Made by a program: the position numbers and the translations under genes. Shown one piece after another: positions 20,877 to 31,557 of a DNA stretch of 64,000 nucleotides. Positions within the stretch are counted from its first letter, which is position 1. The number at the start of each line of letters is the position of its first letter. Origin of the DNA: Amorphophallus konjac (taxonomy: Eukaryota > Streptophyta > Magnoliopsida > Alismatales > Araceae); assembly GCA_022559845.1 (NCBI GenBank), contig CM040125.1:285868200-285932199 (forward strand), read 5' to 3'. Under the pieces are notes generated by a model. That model had not been told where the DNA came from. It did no database searches and worked only from the letters and a program-made list of their open reading frames with translations.

Positions 20877-22029
20877 TCGGCGATTCGTCATTCTGGACGG
20901 CACTTTATACCGCAGATCCTTCTTCGGCCCCCTCTTAAAATGCATCAGTACCGACAAAGTCAATCAAGCGATCAAGGAGGTTCACGAAGGCCTGTGCGGA
21001 GCGCATGTAGGAGGAAGGTCGCTCGCCAGGATCTTGCTTCGGAAAGGTTACTGGTGGCCCACTCTGTAGCGCGACTGCTCGACCTACGTACAACAGTGTG
21101 ACCGATGCCAGCGATTTGATCACTGGGTCCATCAGCCGGCAACGGAGCTCGTCACTTTAGCCGAGCCTTATCCTTTCGCTCGGTGGGGGATTGACATCCT
21201 TGGGCCGTTCCCTACGGCTCAGGCCCAGAAGAAGTTCGTCATCATCGCCATCGACTACTTCACCAAGTGGATCGAGGCCAAAGCCACAGCTAGGATCACT
21301 GAGAGAGTCGTTTGGAGTTTCGTTTGGAAATCGATCATCTGTCACTACGGCATCCCCCGGGTGATAGTGAGCGATAATGGCCGACAATTTGATTCTCGTT
21401 ATTTTCGAGACATATGTGCCGACCTAAACATTCGCAATCACTTCACTTCGGTCGCCCACTCTCAGGCTAACGGGCTGGTCGAAAATGTCAATAAGACTAT
21501 CTTAAAAAGTATCAAGACCAGGCTCGGCAAAGCCAAGGGCAGCTGGCTCGAGGAATTACCAAGCATACTTTGGTCGCACAGAACGACTCCCAGAACGGCA
21601 ACCGGTGAAAGTCCCTTTCAGCTGGTGTACGGCACCAAGGACGTGATCCCGTTGGAGATTGCCAATCCCTCCCTCCGAGTCATCTGTTTCTCGCCCGAGG
21701 CAAACGACCAAAAACTGCTCGAAAACCTCGACCTAGCAGATGAACTCCGAGATATTGCCAGTGTCCGAGTAATGGAATATCAACGCCACCTCACTCGATA
21801 CTACAACGCCAAAGTCTGAGATAGACACTTTCAACCGGGAGACTTCGTTCTCAGGAAAGCCGAAGCCTCTCGACCACTTGAGGCGGCGGGCAAGTTATCC
21901 CCTAATTGGGAAGGCCCCTACCAAGTGGTTGACACGCTCGAGAAAGGAGCATACCAGCTATCTACTATGGAAGGAGAGCCCATCCCTCGGACATGGAACG
22001 TGACTACACTACACAAGTTCTATTTCTGA
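20877..22029 (+). pseudogene. pol: Integrase of Tat element A
   Basis: The frame resumes after the insertion. The HHCC zinc-binding motif is present (HEGLCGAH, then CSTYVQQCDRC). The catalytic triad is visible as GIDILGPFP (about 21191), VSDNGRQFDS (about 21365) and ANGLVENVNKT (about 21467). The C-terminal part (GDFVLRKAE, GKLSPNWEGPYQV) ends at a natural-looking TGA, 22027-22029. Integrase inserts the cDNA into the chromosome. Stops near 21066 and 21817 each fit a C-to-T change. The longest open part is 21361-21819. Confidence 0.9.
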
Positions 22030-22462
22030 ACATCGAGCGTTGTGTAAGCAATATGAAATAAAACAAAAGTTTCCTTCCTCTTTTATTCAAACAACTTGCT
22101 TGTCCATTAGGAAGGTCGAAGCCAAGATAATACATGTCAAAAAAGCAAAAATCCATCTGGCGCTGCCGTACGAGCCCATCGCTCAGCTGACTCGGTTAGC
22201 CTTCCTACGTCCAGCCACTAACTCTGCCTCGTGCAGAAACTGGCTAGGATTAAGGGTAGTTGACCCCGTTGGCTCGAGTAACGCGGAACGAAGGTTACAG
22301 AGGGATTAGGAAGAAGAAGGCTACCTTCCAAGTTGAACGAGGAAAATGAAGGGGAAGAAGGAGGGAATACGAGTGAAGGCCTCCTCTCTGCCAACTCTTT
22401 GGAAGGAGGAGAGTGCATGCACCCTCCAAAGAGTGAAAAGGGGGGGGGGGGAGAAAAAGAAA

Positions 22463-22921
22463 CTAGTAGAGCTGGACGAGGAGGCAGGGGAAAGCCCAGA
22501 AAGGAGGGAGCTTAATTGTTTTCTTCCTCCCCTTGGGACGGAGTCGGCGGATCAGGGACAGCAGTCCGACACGCCCCAATGTCGAACCTTCTTCCCGAGT
22601 AACCTCTCCACTAGCACTGCCGGAACTGATAGAAGAAGGAGACGTGCTTCCATACGTTGAACCCCCTTCAAACCTACACACCGGCCTTCGAACCCCCTCC
22701 AAACCCGAAGCAGCAAGGACTCTCTGCCCTCCATCGTCGGCATCTTCATCTTCCAGAACGTCTTCCATGCTTGAAATTCGACGGCACAACGCTTTGTGAA
22801 GAAGGAGAGAGGAAAGACTGTCAGAGAAAACCCTAAGCGATGGAGAGGGAGAGACGCCCTTTAGACCTTTTATAGGCGAAGGGAGGTTACTTGCCTTAAA
22901 TGATTCTCCCCTCGAAAACAC
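22463..22921 (-). CDS. Possible small antisense ORF with its own TATA box
   Basis: A 152-aa open stretch. An internal Met near 22769 would give a shorter acidic protein (MEDVLEDEDADDGG...), Ser/Gly-rich, ending in a basic segment. Upstream of that Met, minus-strand CCTATAAAAGG (about 22865-22875) resembles a TATA box. I do not recognise the protein. It could be chance. Confidence 0.3.
   Translation of the reverse strand: MFSRGESFKASNLPSPIKGLKGVSPSPSLRVFSDSLSSLLLHKALCRRISSMEDVLEDEDADDGGQRVLAASGLEGVRRPVCRFEGGSTYGSTSPSSISSGSASGEVTREEGSTLGRVGLLSLIRRLRPKGRKKTIKLPPFWAFPCLLVQLY
22865..22875 (-). promoter_or_regulatory. Candidate antisense TATA box
   Basis: CCTATAAAAGG on the minus strand, about 95 bp before the Met near 22769. 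Confidence 0.35.
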
Positions 22922-23258
22922 ACTAAAGGGACTTCCCCTTATGAACGGTCACCTCAGACTCGTCGGTTCCATCCCAGCGGGACACATGAAATGGCTGGGT
23001 AGTTAAAACATGAGAAAATGGAAAGACACCCTGTCAGACGCCCGCCCAACCATCATGCGAGATCCACGCAGAAAGTATCAGCACTTTCCAACAATTGCGG
23101 ATACGCTGGTCAAACTACGGTAATGGCGGTACAAAAGAGTTAAGTCTTCATCATAACACTACTGCCTTACGTTTTTTTTCCTTTACACAACAAGAGAAGT
23201 TTTTTCTTCAAAAAATGAAAAACATACAAGGAGAAAAAGCAAAATAGATACATCAGGC

Positions 23259-25727
23259 CTATGGCCCATCCTGAGGCTCAGAAGTGGAAGGCTCGGACGG
23301 TCTGCCCCCGGAACCGTCGACGACGGTCGACCCTGACACTGACCGCACCGGCGTGGGAACTGCCTCGGTTGCGTGCCCTCCCGAGGCATCCGGAGTTGGC
23401 GACCCCTCGAACGAAAAGTCCACCTGGTCTCCTTCCTCCGATGCCAAACCAATGGAACCAGAGGATGACAAATCCGAGTCATAGCATTGCCCGGATGGAA
23501 AATTGATTGTCTCGGACGCCTGTTCCTCCGCATAAGAGATGGCCCGGTCATAGCCTTGCCTGAATCCATTGCAGATGCCCCGATGAAGTGCTGACTCATA
23601 GTAGGGCAGGGCAGCCTCCTTAAGGTCGACTCAGTAGGCCTCCGAGCGTTTGTATTCCTCGAGTACGTCCGCCCCGGCCGATTCCAGCCTACTTGTGAGT
23701 TCGGCCTTCTCCCGCTCCGCCTCGGCCAACCTCCACTCTGCCTTGGTTGACCGCTTCTCCGCCTCGGCCCGATCAGCCTTGGCCTCATGCCGAAGGCGTA
23801 TGGCTTCCTCCACCCAGCCCAATAGCACGGCGCGCTCGGCCTCCCACTGGCCGTCTTGCTCAGTATGGGCCACGCGCTCCTCCTCCAGAAGCCGGCTCTT
23901 CCTCTTGAGCGACTCGCGGGCCCGAGCCAGTTGTTCAGACAGCGACCGAGCATTCACCTGGCTCACCCTCGCCAGCTCCTTGACTGCGGAGAGCTCCTGT
24001 CGAAGCCTGTCACGCTCCTCAGTGAGCTGAGCCACCTTCCTGTCAGACCCACCAAGGGTCCAGGCAAGGGTCGCCCGCTCTGACTCCGACCGAGCGTAAA
24101 CTTCAGCCAGAGTAGCCCCCATCTGGGCCAAGACCAAGCCGCCCTCCATAACCAGCTCGAGGGCCGCGGGCGGGGAGCGTTGCCTGTCTCCTCCCCTCAC
24201 CACCTTCGTAGCTACGTTGCAGCACGCCAGATATAGAGAGCCCTAGATGCCTAGCCTCCCTAGAGCCGCTGAAATAGGGCCCCCCCTCCGAGCGGTATCC
24301 CCTCGGGAGCCCCGCCGGCCGGCCCGGATCGAGCCTCTGCCTCATCCGCCCCTCTTGCTGCAGTCGGTAGGGGTTGTGTCGCAGCTCCTCGTGACCCCCC
24401 GGCCTCAACCTGCTCGGCCCCTACGTCGCCACCCGGAGAGTCACCCGCTTCAACCACGGCCCCCTCGGTTCCTGCTGAGGGGAGAGCCGATCCAGCGACA
24501 CCAGCAGAAGCGGCCCTGGCCCCCTCAGCTCTTACTGAGGGGAGAGCCGATCCAACACCGCTGCCCCCAAAAGTGGCCCTGGCCTCCTCGGCCCCCTCTC
24601 GCTCGGCGGATGGGGGAGCCGGCCCTGTCTCGCCCGGAAGAGGGGAGAGCCACAAAGCCAGAGTCATTTTTGACAGCGGGGAGTGACCCGACGTTCTTGG
24701 CCCGCTTCTTGGCCTTCACGGCGTCTTGTATTATGCCCTCCATGGGATCTTTGCGCTTGGACCCCCGCGGCCTGGAAGACCCCTCATGGGCCATCCCCTT
24801 GCCCTTATCTCAGGCTCGAGAGCGCCCCTCGGGAGCTCGCGACTCGTCGGCAGCCGAGTCATCGCTGAGATCGATCACCTCCCGTTCGACCGCAGGCTCC
24901 TCCTTCACAGCCGGCCGCCTGGCATCTGCGCAGAAAATGATATGGTCAGGAAAAGAAAATGGTCTCATCATCTGAAGAAGAAGCTGATTCGTAGCGTCCG
25001 AACCTATTGGCCGTAGCCGCGTGAGAAGACACCGCTCGATGTTCTCCAGAGTAACCAGCTCCTCCGTGGACTGGCGATACTTTAGGAAAATGGCCGCATA
25101 CTCCTCCACATCCGAAGAGAACTCATCCTACCTCGGAGGGATGTTCGGATGGAAATTAGGGATTACGGGACACCTCCAAGTCTCCTCCACCGAAAAAATT
25201 CCCACCCAGAAGAACTGAGTCTTCCATCCCTTGTGGGAAGAGTCCTTCGCGGCTAAGGAGACACTACACCTATTCCGTCTCGCCTAGATGAAATAGAAGC
25301 CCTTCCCGACCGAGGAATGCGCCTTCAACTCAAAAAAATAATGGAAGAGGTCCAAGGAAGGAGGAACCCTGCATTGGCGGCAGAGGATGCGAAAGGCGGA
25401 GAGAAGAAGATAAGAGTTGGCTACCAACTGTATGGGAGCCAACTTAAAGAAATCAAGAAGCTTAAGAACAAAGGGCTCGAAGGGAAGGCAGAACCCACTC
25501 TTCCACGATAGAAGGAAGGAGCAGATATGGCCCGTACAAGAATCCAAGCTCGTCTCGTGCGGGGCAGCCGCAGCAAAGTAAAACTGATAGGGCAGGGGAA
25601 ACTGGTGCTCCCGCCGTTTCACCTCAGCCTCCCCCGGCTCGCTGCAGTTTGGAGCCGGCGGTATCACCGTCGTCCTCGCCTCAGGCTCACCCTCCCACTC
25701 TTCGACCTCGGGACGCTGGTCCGCCAT
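23259..25727 (-). pseudogene. Antisense additional ORF (aORF) with gypsy-type transposon (Transposase_28-like) domain
   Basis: Read on the minus strand from Met at 25727. Residues about 35-145 carry the plant gypsy-type transposon domain wording (GFCLPFEPFVLKLLDFF, APIQLVANSY, PSLDLFHYFF). After stops near 25284 and 25130 the protein continues with GWKTQFFWVG and an acidic/basic linker. A long coiled coil (23631-24203, Arg/Glu/Ala-rich heptads) and a Ser/Gly-rich tail follow, ending at 23259. Total length would be about 820 aa. Such antisense ORFs are known downstream of pol in Tat elements, and their function is not established. The stops I checked are single C-to-T or G-to-A steps; one stretch (24260-24667) suggests a frameshift. 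Confidence 0.75.
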
Positions 25728-26183
25728 GGGATCTGAAGAGGAACTTGAAGAGAAATGCTCCCGAGACTCCGAAGATTCTGGAGGAAGAGGAAGCTGTCAA
25801 ACAGCCTCCGCGGTAATCTCCGCCAACTCTGCGAATGCCGCTGCAAGCCTCTGCTCTTCCGTCGTGTCCTCATGACGCATCAAAGAGCCCCAAAGCAAGC
25901 ACGAAGGAGAGTAAAAACTCTAAAACAGAGGGAGTCTGGAACGACAACAAGCGCACAACGCCTATATTCCCATGAGGAAGGCGGCGCGTCGTTCTGACCT
26001 CTGAGAAAAGGGGGGCCCTTCATTTCAAATCCGTTAGGATTATCATTATTACGAGCCCAGGTGACCACGGCACGTGGCTTCTTAACATCGCCAGATCTCC
26101 ACCCACCCGAGCCACGCTGGTCCAAAACCCTAACGGCTACTCTTCCGAGCCTACCAAGGCTCAGGAGTAGGAGTGGGACAAGT
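25728..26183. other. Region between the antisense ORF start and the PPT
   Basis: Would hold the antisense promoter if one exists. Only a weak minus-strand ATATAGG near 25960 is visible. No gene seen. Confidence 0.4.
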
Positions 26184-26198
26184 GGAGAGGGGGATTTC
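26184..26198 (+). other. Polypurine tract of Tat element A
   Basis: GGAGAGGGGGATTTC directly before the LTR; the identical tract precedes the second LTR at 40943-40957. Confidence 0.8.
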
Positions 26199-26961
26199 TA
26201 TAGCCCATCTAAGAGCGGCCAAACCAGGTCCAGCAAGACCAAACGAGGCCCAGCTCATCTAAGTGACCACCCCACAGGGCCCACTTAGCATAAAAGCCTA
26301 ATAAGATCACTCGGGATCACGCACTTCCTCGGCAGCCATTAGGCTCGGAAGGCCCGAGCATCGGTCCGGTCGGAGGAAGACCCAAGCCCGACCTATCCCC
26401 CTCGCCGGAATAAAGGCTATCGCCCCGGGCCCACTCCGACCGAGCCTCATTTGAGCTATGCCGATCGCCCGGATAGGGTTGGCACTCTTCATGCTTGGGT
26501 TGACCGACGATTGCTTATCTACGTCGCCGTTGAGAGCCCTTTATGAGTAGGAGTTCACAAAGATAAGGGACCCACGAATCCTCAAGGTTATAAAGAGCCC
26601 ACGATGAGGACGTAAAGAGCCCACGCCGAGGATGTAACCCCCGCCTGGAACTCCTTAGTTTACGGGACTCATGAGGCTAGCGCACTATTTAAACCGGGGA
26701 CTCCCTCCAGCGAACGGTAAGGCCTACACACGCCTAAAACTCCCTGAGCAAGAACAACTTCACCACCTTGGTGGAGAGGGATCTCGTGCATCTCCTGCCT
26801 CCTCCTTTCATAGCTTCCACCACGGCTCTACTGACTTAGGCATCGGAGGGTTTACCCGAGGGAACCACCCCTGGGCCCCCTGATCCGTTTCCCTTCCTTG
26901 CAGTTCACTGATCAGTGATCATCCCCCCAGCTCAGGACTAGCGTGAGATCGCCCCTCTTCA
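26199..26961 (+). repeat. 3' LTR of Tat element A (763 bp)
   Basis: Starts TATAGCCCATC (the TG end has become TA) and ends CCTCTTCA. It is a direct repeat of the 763-bp LTR at 40958-41720. A TATA-like ACTATTTAAAC lies near 26683. No PBS follows, consistent with a 3' LTR. Confidence 0.88.
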
Positions 26962-27049
26962 AGGGGAATAAAGAAGAAGAGAAAAAAAGAAGAGAAGATG
27001 AGAAGAAGAAGAAAAGAAAAGGAAGCCCCTCAAGTGCCCATCAACGGCA

Positions 27050-27240
27050 AACCTGCCAAGCCCTCCCAGCGGCACACCCCCTGGGTGCTCCAGCAGTACG
27101 CTCCCTGCAGGGCCCTCTCAACGGCACACTTGCTGCGCCCTTCCAGCGGCACACTCCTTAAACCCCTCCAACGGCACGCCCAAGTTCTTCCGCCAGCGGC
27201 ACGCCTTACTGGCTTCTCCAACGGCACGGCCCATTGGGTT
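27050..27240. repeat. GCGGCAC minisatellite
   Basis: About seven copies of a CTCCAGCGGCAC-like unit at irregular spacing of 20-35 bp. Confidence 0.65.
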
Positions 27241-27244
27241 GGCC

Positions 27245-27890
27245 GAGTACTATAGCATGGCTGAGCACTGTAGCATGCCCGAGCACTGCAGCATGCCCGA
27301 GCACTATAGAAGTCTGAGCTTCTGAAGTAGTCCGAGCTAAATTTAAAGAAGGCCGAGCGAATGCACTCATGAAGCAGTCTGAGCACTGTAGCATGCCCGA
27401 GCACTGCAGCATGCCCGAGCACTGCAGCATGCCGAGCACTGTAGCATTCACGAGCACTTCGCATGCTCGAGCACTGTAGCAGACCGAGCACTGTAGTAGT
27501 CCGAGCTTCTGAAGTAGTCCGAGCTAAAATTGATGAAGGTCGTATGGCCGAGCACTGTAGCAGGACCGAGCGCTGTAGAATGGCCGAGCACTATGGCAGT
27601 CAAAGCTTCTGAAGCAGGCCGAGCTAAATTTGAAGAAGGCCGAGCGAATGTACTCCTGAAGCAGTCCGAGCACTGTAGCGGACCGAGCACTGTAGCAGCC
27701 CGAGCATTGTAGCATGGCCGAGCACTGTAGCGCGGTCGAGCAATGTAGCATGGACGAGCGCTGTAGTATACCGAGCACTGTAGCAGCACGAGCACTGTAG
27801 TAGTCCGAGCACTGTAGCAGTCCGAGCTTTTGAAGCAGTCCGAGCTAAAGTTGAAGAAGGTCGTGCTATTGTAGCAACCAAGCCTGAAGA
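27245..27890. repeat. GAGCACTGTAGCA minisatellite
   Basis: Roughly 25 copies of a unit near 18-20 bp, CCGAGCACTGTAGCATG, interspersed with GAGCTTCTGAAG(C/T)AG variants and GAGCTAAA(A/T)TT blocks that suggest a higher-order unit near 180 bp. Confidence 0.75.
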
Positions 27891-28655
27891 AAATCGAGTT
27901 ACTGGGATAAACCGAGCAAGGCTTGTAAGGGTGAGAAATAGGTGTTAAAACGGTGAAAAATGTATGGACAATGGTGTCCCCTCCTCATTACGATGCTCTA
28001 TTTCACCCGAACACAGAGCATTGACTGCTCGTGTCTCTAGCTCACGCTCCGGTCAACAGCGTAGTGGTACCAGGCCATCAACGTCAACCTCGGCCAACCC
28101 GGTGAAGACACGCTAGCTACCTCTGCCATCCCTACGCACAGTCCATTTAATGGCCCCAAACGTGTGAAAAGTGAAGAGATGAAGAAGAAGGCAAGGCCTT
28201 TGAATGATCCAACCTCCACTCTGTATAAGGGGGCTAGCTCTCTCTCTCAAAAAAAAAAAGAAGAGAAGAGAAGGGAGACTGATATATCTGCGACCGGGGT
28301 GGGAGCTCCAAGGAAGACAGAAGAAAATAAGAGAAGAAGAGAGAAGGGCATGCTACTCCGTCTTGCTCCCGCTGAGTGAAGAGAGAAGAGAAGAAGAGAA
28401 GAAGAAGGGTGGGTGAGAGGGAAGTGAAGCTCGGGAGGAGAGGAGTCAATGCTCTGTTCTCCTCCCATCATTGTATCTTGTTCCCCTCTATTCTTCATTT
28501 GATTTCTTATGATGTATTAGCCCTTTGGGCCACTTCTCCTTTTTTTGCAAGAATAAAAGAAAGGTTTGTTAACTTTCGTTCCTGCCTCGTTTGTTTCCCT
28601 GATTCCCACTTCCTTCATCCGGTGACACCTCCTTTAGCCTTGAATCGGTGACACC

Positions 28656-29160
28656 CCAACAACTCTAGCCCGGCACGCTTGCCATCTTTTCTTATCCAAT
28701 GCACTCCCAGCCTATTTTAGCCATGTCTCCTAGTCGCTGATTTCTCTGGGTTTTTCGAAGTTTTCTTATAGGTGCTGCTGCCCCTGGCACGCCACCTTGA
28801 ATTGTCGGGTTCCGCCACTCCATGTGGGCGCATTCCCTTTACCCCCCTTACCATCCGGGTCGAGAGGAGATGATGCCGAATTTTTTTGTTAGAAAATGAT
28901 AACATGTCAAAGACAAAGGAAGCAACAAACAAATGAAATGTATAATGGTAAAGTGCTTCAACCAAGACAAGAGAACCACGAACAACATGAAGAGAATCGG
29001 ACCGGATGATAACCAAGTAAATTTGAACATTTGTCATGCAAAGAAGAAAGAAAGGGAAATGATTAAGAGGAGAGAAGAGAAAGCTCATGTGCATTGCCTA
29101 AAACCAAAGAAGAGAAGAGAAGAAAAGACATAAGAAGATGAAGAAGAAACCCTTCTTGGG
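28656..29160. other. Unassigned non-coding sequence
   Basis: Contains a 125-aa minus-strand open stretch (28717-29094) with no recognisable domain. CTGGCACGCC near 28785 recalls part of a Tat PBS but has no LTR end beside it. Nothing firm. Confidence 0.3.
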
Positions 29161-29164
29161 CTTT

Positions 29165-29600
29165 GCTCAGTACACCTTGGCCGTGCCTTGCCCGGTATAC
29201 CCCATCCAAGCTTTGCCCGGTACACCCTAGCCGCGCCCTGCCCGGTACACCCCTCTTTGGTCTTGCCCGGTACACCCCTCTTTGGTCTTGCTCGGTACAC
29301 CCCGTCCAGGTCTTGCCGTGTACACTCTGACCGTGCCTTGCCCGGCAAACCCTTCCTGGCCCCTTCTCCGGCACACCCTCCAGCCCTTCGCCCAGTGCAC
29401 CTCCTGATGCCGTGCCCGGCACACTCTTCAACCCTTTCGCCCGACGCGTTTTCAGCTCCTCTCCACCGGCACACCCTAGCCAGCCCTTGCCCGGTGCACT
29501 CCCTAGCCCGGCACAGCCTCTCAGCCACCGCCACCCGACGCAGCCTTGGCCTCCTTCGCCCGGTACACTCTCCTAGCCTCACCCGGTGCAACCCCGGCAT
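29165..29600. repeat. GCCCGGTACACCC minisatellite
   Basis: About fifteen degenerate units near 30 bp, CTTGCCCGGTACACCCC followed by a variable 10-14 nt. The 212-aa and 146-aa open frames across it follow the repeat. Confidence 0.75.
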
Positions 29601-29619
29601 GCCCCTCGCCTTAAATGCA

Positions 29620-30120
29620 ATAAAATAAAACATAATAATGAAATAACAATAAAAAAATAAAAAGAATAATAATAAAGATAAATAAATAATTTCGTAAAAG
29701 AAAAGGGAGGACATAACGCACATGTAATATAAGAAGGATCAATGAGGAGCACATGAACTAAATGAATAAACAAATGAATAATAATAACGATAAATGACGA
29801 TAATAGCAATGAATAGAACGATGCGGCTCTCATCATCCCCGGCCCCTTTTGGCTCGTCTTTCCACACACGCTCCAGATACAATAAATAATAATAATAATA
29901 ATAATAATGCAAATAATAATAGTAAAATTCATAAAAAGATAAAAATATGAAAAGAAGTAAAATAAATATAACAAATAATAATAATAATAAAAGAATGATA
30001 ACAAAATAAATAAAGAAAGGAGAATGCAACACACCGGTAATAAAAGAAGAATCAATGAGTAATATAGAAAATGAATAAATAAATAAATAATGATTGTAAT
30101 AATGAATAGAATGATGTGGC
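29620..30120. repeat. AT-rich simple sequence, (AAT)n and relatives
   Basis: Low-complexity AATAAT and AAATAA runs, longest at 29886-29908. ORFs of repeated Tyr/Ile/Phe on the minus strand are artefacts. Confidence 0.85.
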
Positions 30121-30910
30121 TCTCATCACCCCCAGACTCTACACATAGGAATATCAATAAGGCCTTTGTGGGCCACGCTTAGACCTCGGGTCCGTCCCGA
30201 TCATGGTCATTGTCTGACCCACATCCTCGGCCTATAGCCCGCTCCTTTTGAACACATATTAGTTATGGGATCTGATCCCGAGATATCCTCTCGTCGCACC
30301 TTGGCACCGAAAATATTGACGATGCCCATGCGAGCCTGACTGCGACCGCGGGGGGCCCACCGCAGTATGGTCGCAGCTTGATCTTGCATCGGGCCGACAA
30401 ACTTATTAGTTTTCGACCCCTCTAACCAGGATTTAACTGAATATTTCTCGTTCCTCTGAATAATAAATTTGTCGCATCCCGACATACATATGCTCTGATT
30501 TTCCCGTGATGATTATGCGTTTCTCAAGCCGGACACTCGTCCGAACATCAAATGGTCAACACACGACCGACATGATCTCGAATGCTTTCTTCTCACCATC
30601 GTACGGAGATTTCAATGCTTCCTAATAGACTTTTCATGTAATTAATTTTCTGGCCATGATGCCCTTTTTCCTGGCGATCAATCAAGGGTGTTCCTCTCTC
30701 CGAGGGGATGTAAATGATGCCATGTCCTTTATGGTGCGGCGGGTTTTGGTCCTGACCAGAACCACACAATCGTCTGACCAAGTAAGATCGAGCGCACTAT
30801 GGGCTTCCGTGAAGCCCGAATAAATTGTCACTTTATGACTAGAACGCCCACGCACTTAAAAAACCAATAAACGAACAACAATAACTAATCGATCAAAAAG
30901 TACGTCCACA
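30121..30910 (+). repeat. Probable end of an LTR of another Tat-like element
   Basis: It ends CGTCCACA at 30910, four bases before a Tat-type PBS. The left border is not identifiable. Several inverted repeats occur, including an 8-bp stem CTGCGACC (30340-30347) with GGTCGCAG (30369-30376). Confidence 0.5.
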
Positions 30911-30913
30911 AGT

Positions 30914-30930
30914 CTGGCACGCCCGGTGGG
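30914..30930 (+). other. Primer binding site, Tat type
   Basis: TGGCACGCCCGGTGGGA, three bases after a CA-ending sequence. It differs from the PBS at 41723, so it marks a second Tat-like family. Confidence 0.7.
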
Positions 30931-31557
30931 ATCAAAACCACCCTTCATCTCTTCGCCGGGATTAAAGGCCTCAAGACCTCCTAATAAATGATGTTTGCCT
31001 GCTTTGATGAATTGCAGGTGCTGTCTTCGCCAGTCCTACGGGGAAAAAACTGGACTAGGCACAATTATCTTTGTGGCCTCGAAGATGCTACTCCAAGATG
31101 CCTGCAGCTCCCGAGAGGCATGAAGGCTGTTGGCGAAAAAGAAAGAAAGAAGAGGGGAGGGGAAATCAACTCCCCGTCCCTAAGAAGAAGAAAAAAAAGA
31201 GAAAAAAAAGAGGAAGAGAAAGAATTGGCAAGAGAGCATTGTTCGGCCATGCTCGTCGAGACCCACGCTGAATAAAGATTACCACTATGGGATTGATGCG
31301 GTGGAGCGAACCACTCATCCCCTCCCTGAGGGGGTGAGCGCTCTCCTACACACCCACCTTGGCCTATTGCACAAAAAGGGGAAGAAGAGAAGAAAAAGAG
31401 AAGAAAAGAAAGGAAAAAAAGAGAAAGTTGACAAGCATTGCCGACCAAGAGAACAAGAACAAGTCACAACTGAAGCTTAATGAATTCCTCCCCGCTGTGG
31501 GGAATGCCTTATAGCGATGAGGCCAAGCACGGCCACCACTCCCAAAGAGAGTATGCA
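30931..31557. other. Non-coding leader-like sequence
   Basis: No gene. Purine-rich AAGAAGAAAAA stretches at 31140-31230 and 31380-31430. Confidence 0.4.

Larger units (their letters stand above)
22030..23258. other. 3' untranslated region of Tat element A between pol and the antisense ORF
   Basis: No sense-strand gene. It has a G homopolymer run near 22440-22451 and a possible small antisense transcription unit (see 22463-22921). No LTR edge or insertion scar seen. Confidence 0.55.
17207..26961 (+). mobile_element. Tat-lineage Ty3/gypsy element A, 5' part lost from view
   Basis: Plus-strand order is RNase H, integrase, long 3' region with an antisense ORF, PPT and 3' LTR. The 5' half would lie left of Sirevirus-like LTR X, outside the window. 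An antisense additional ORF between pol and the 3' LTR is a known trait of Tat elements such as Retand. A solo-LTR-like insertion splits pol at 17896-20876. Every pol stop I traced is a C-to-T or G-to-A product, so the copy is old and was probably methylated. Confidence 0.85.
26962..28655. other. Non-coding LTR-like region with two short-repeat arrays
   Basis: It begins with purine-rich DNA, then repeats of CC(A)GCGGCAC (about 27050-27240) and of GAGCACTGTAGCA (27245-27890). TATAAGG (28224-28230) followed by polypurine stretches and a TTCTTATGATG...AATAAAAG segment (28500-28560) looks like the promoter and polyadenylation part of an LTR. Its borders cannot be fixed. The many small ORFs are repeat by-products. 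Confidence 0.45.

Noticed and set aside
28717..29094. 125-aa minus-strand ORF as a small Tat gag
   Set aside because: No PBS or LTR end in the right place and no capsid or zinc-knuckle wording.
29085..30157. ORFs of 212 and 192 aa on the minus strand
   Set aside because: The first reads a minisatellite, the second AT-rich simple sequence (runs of Tyr, Ile and Phe).
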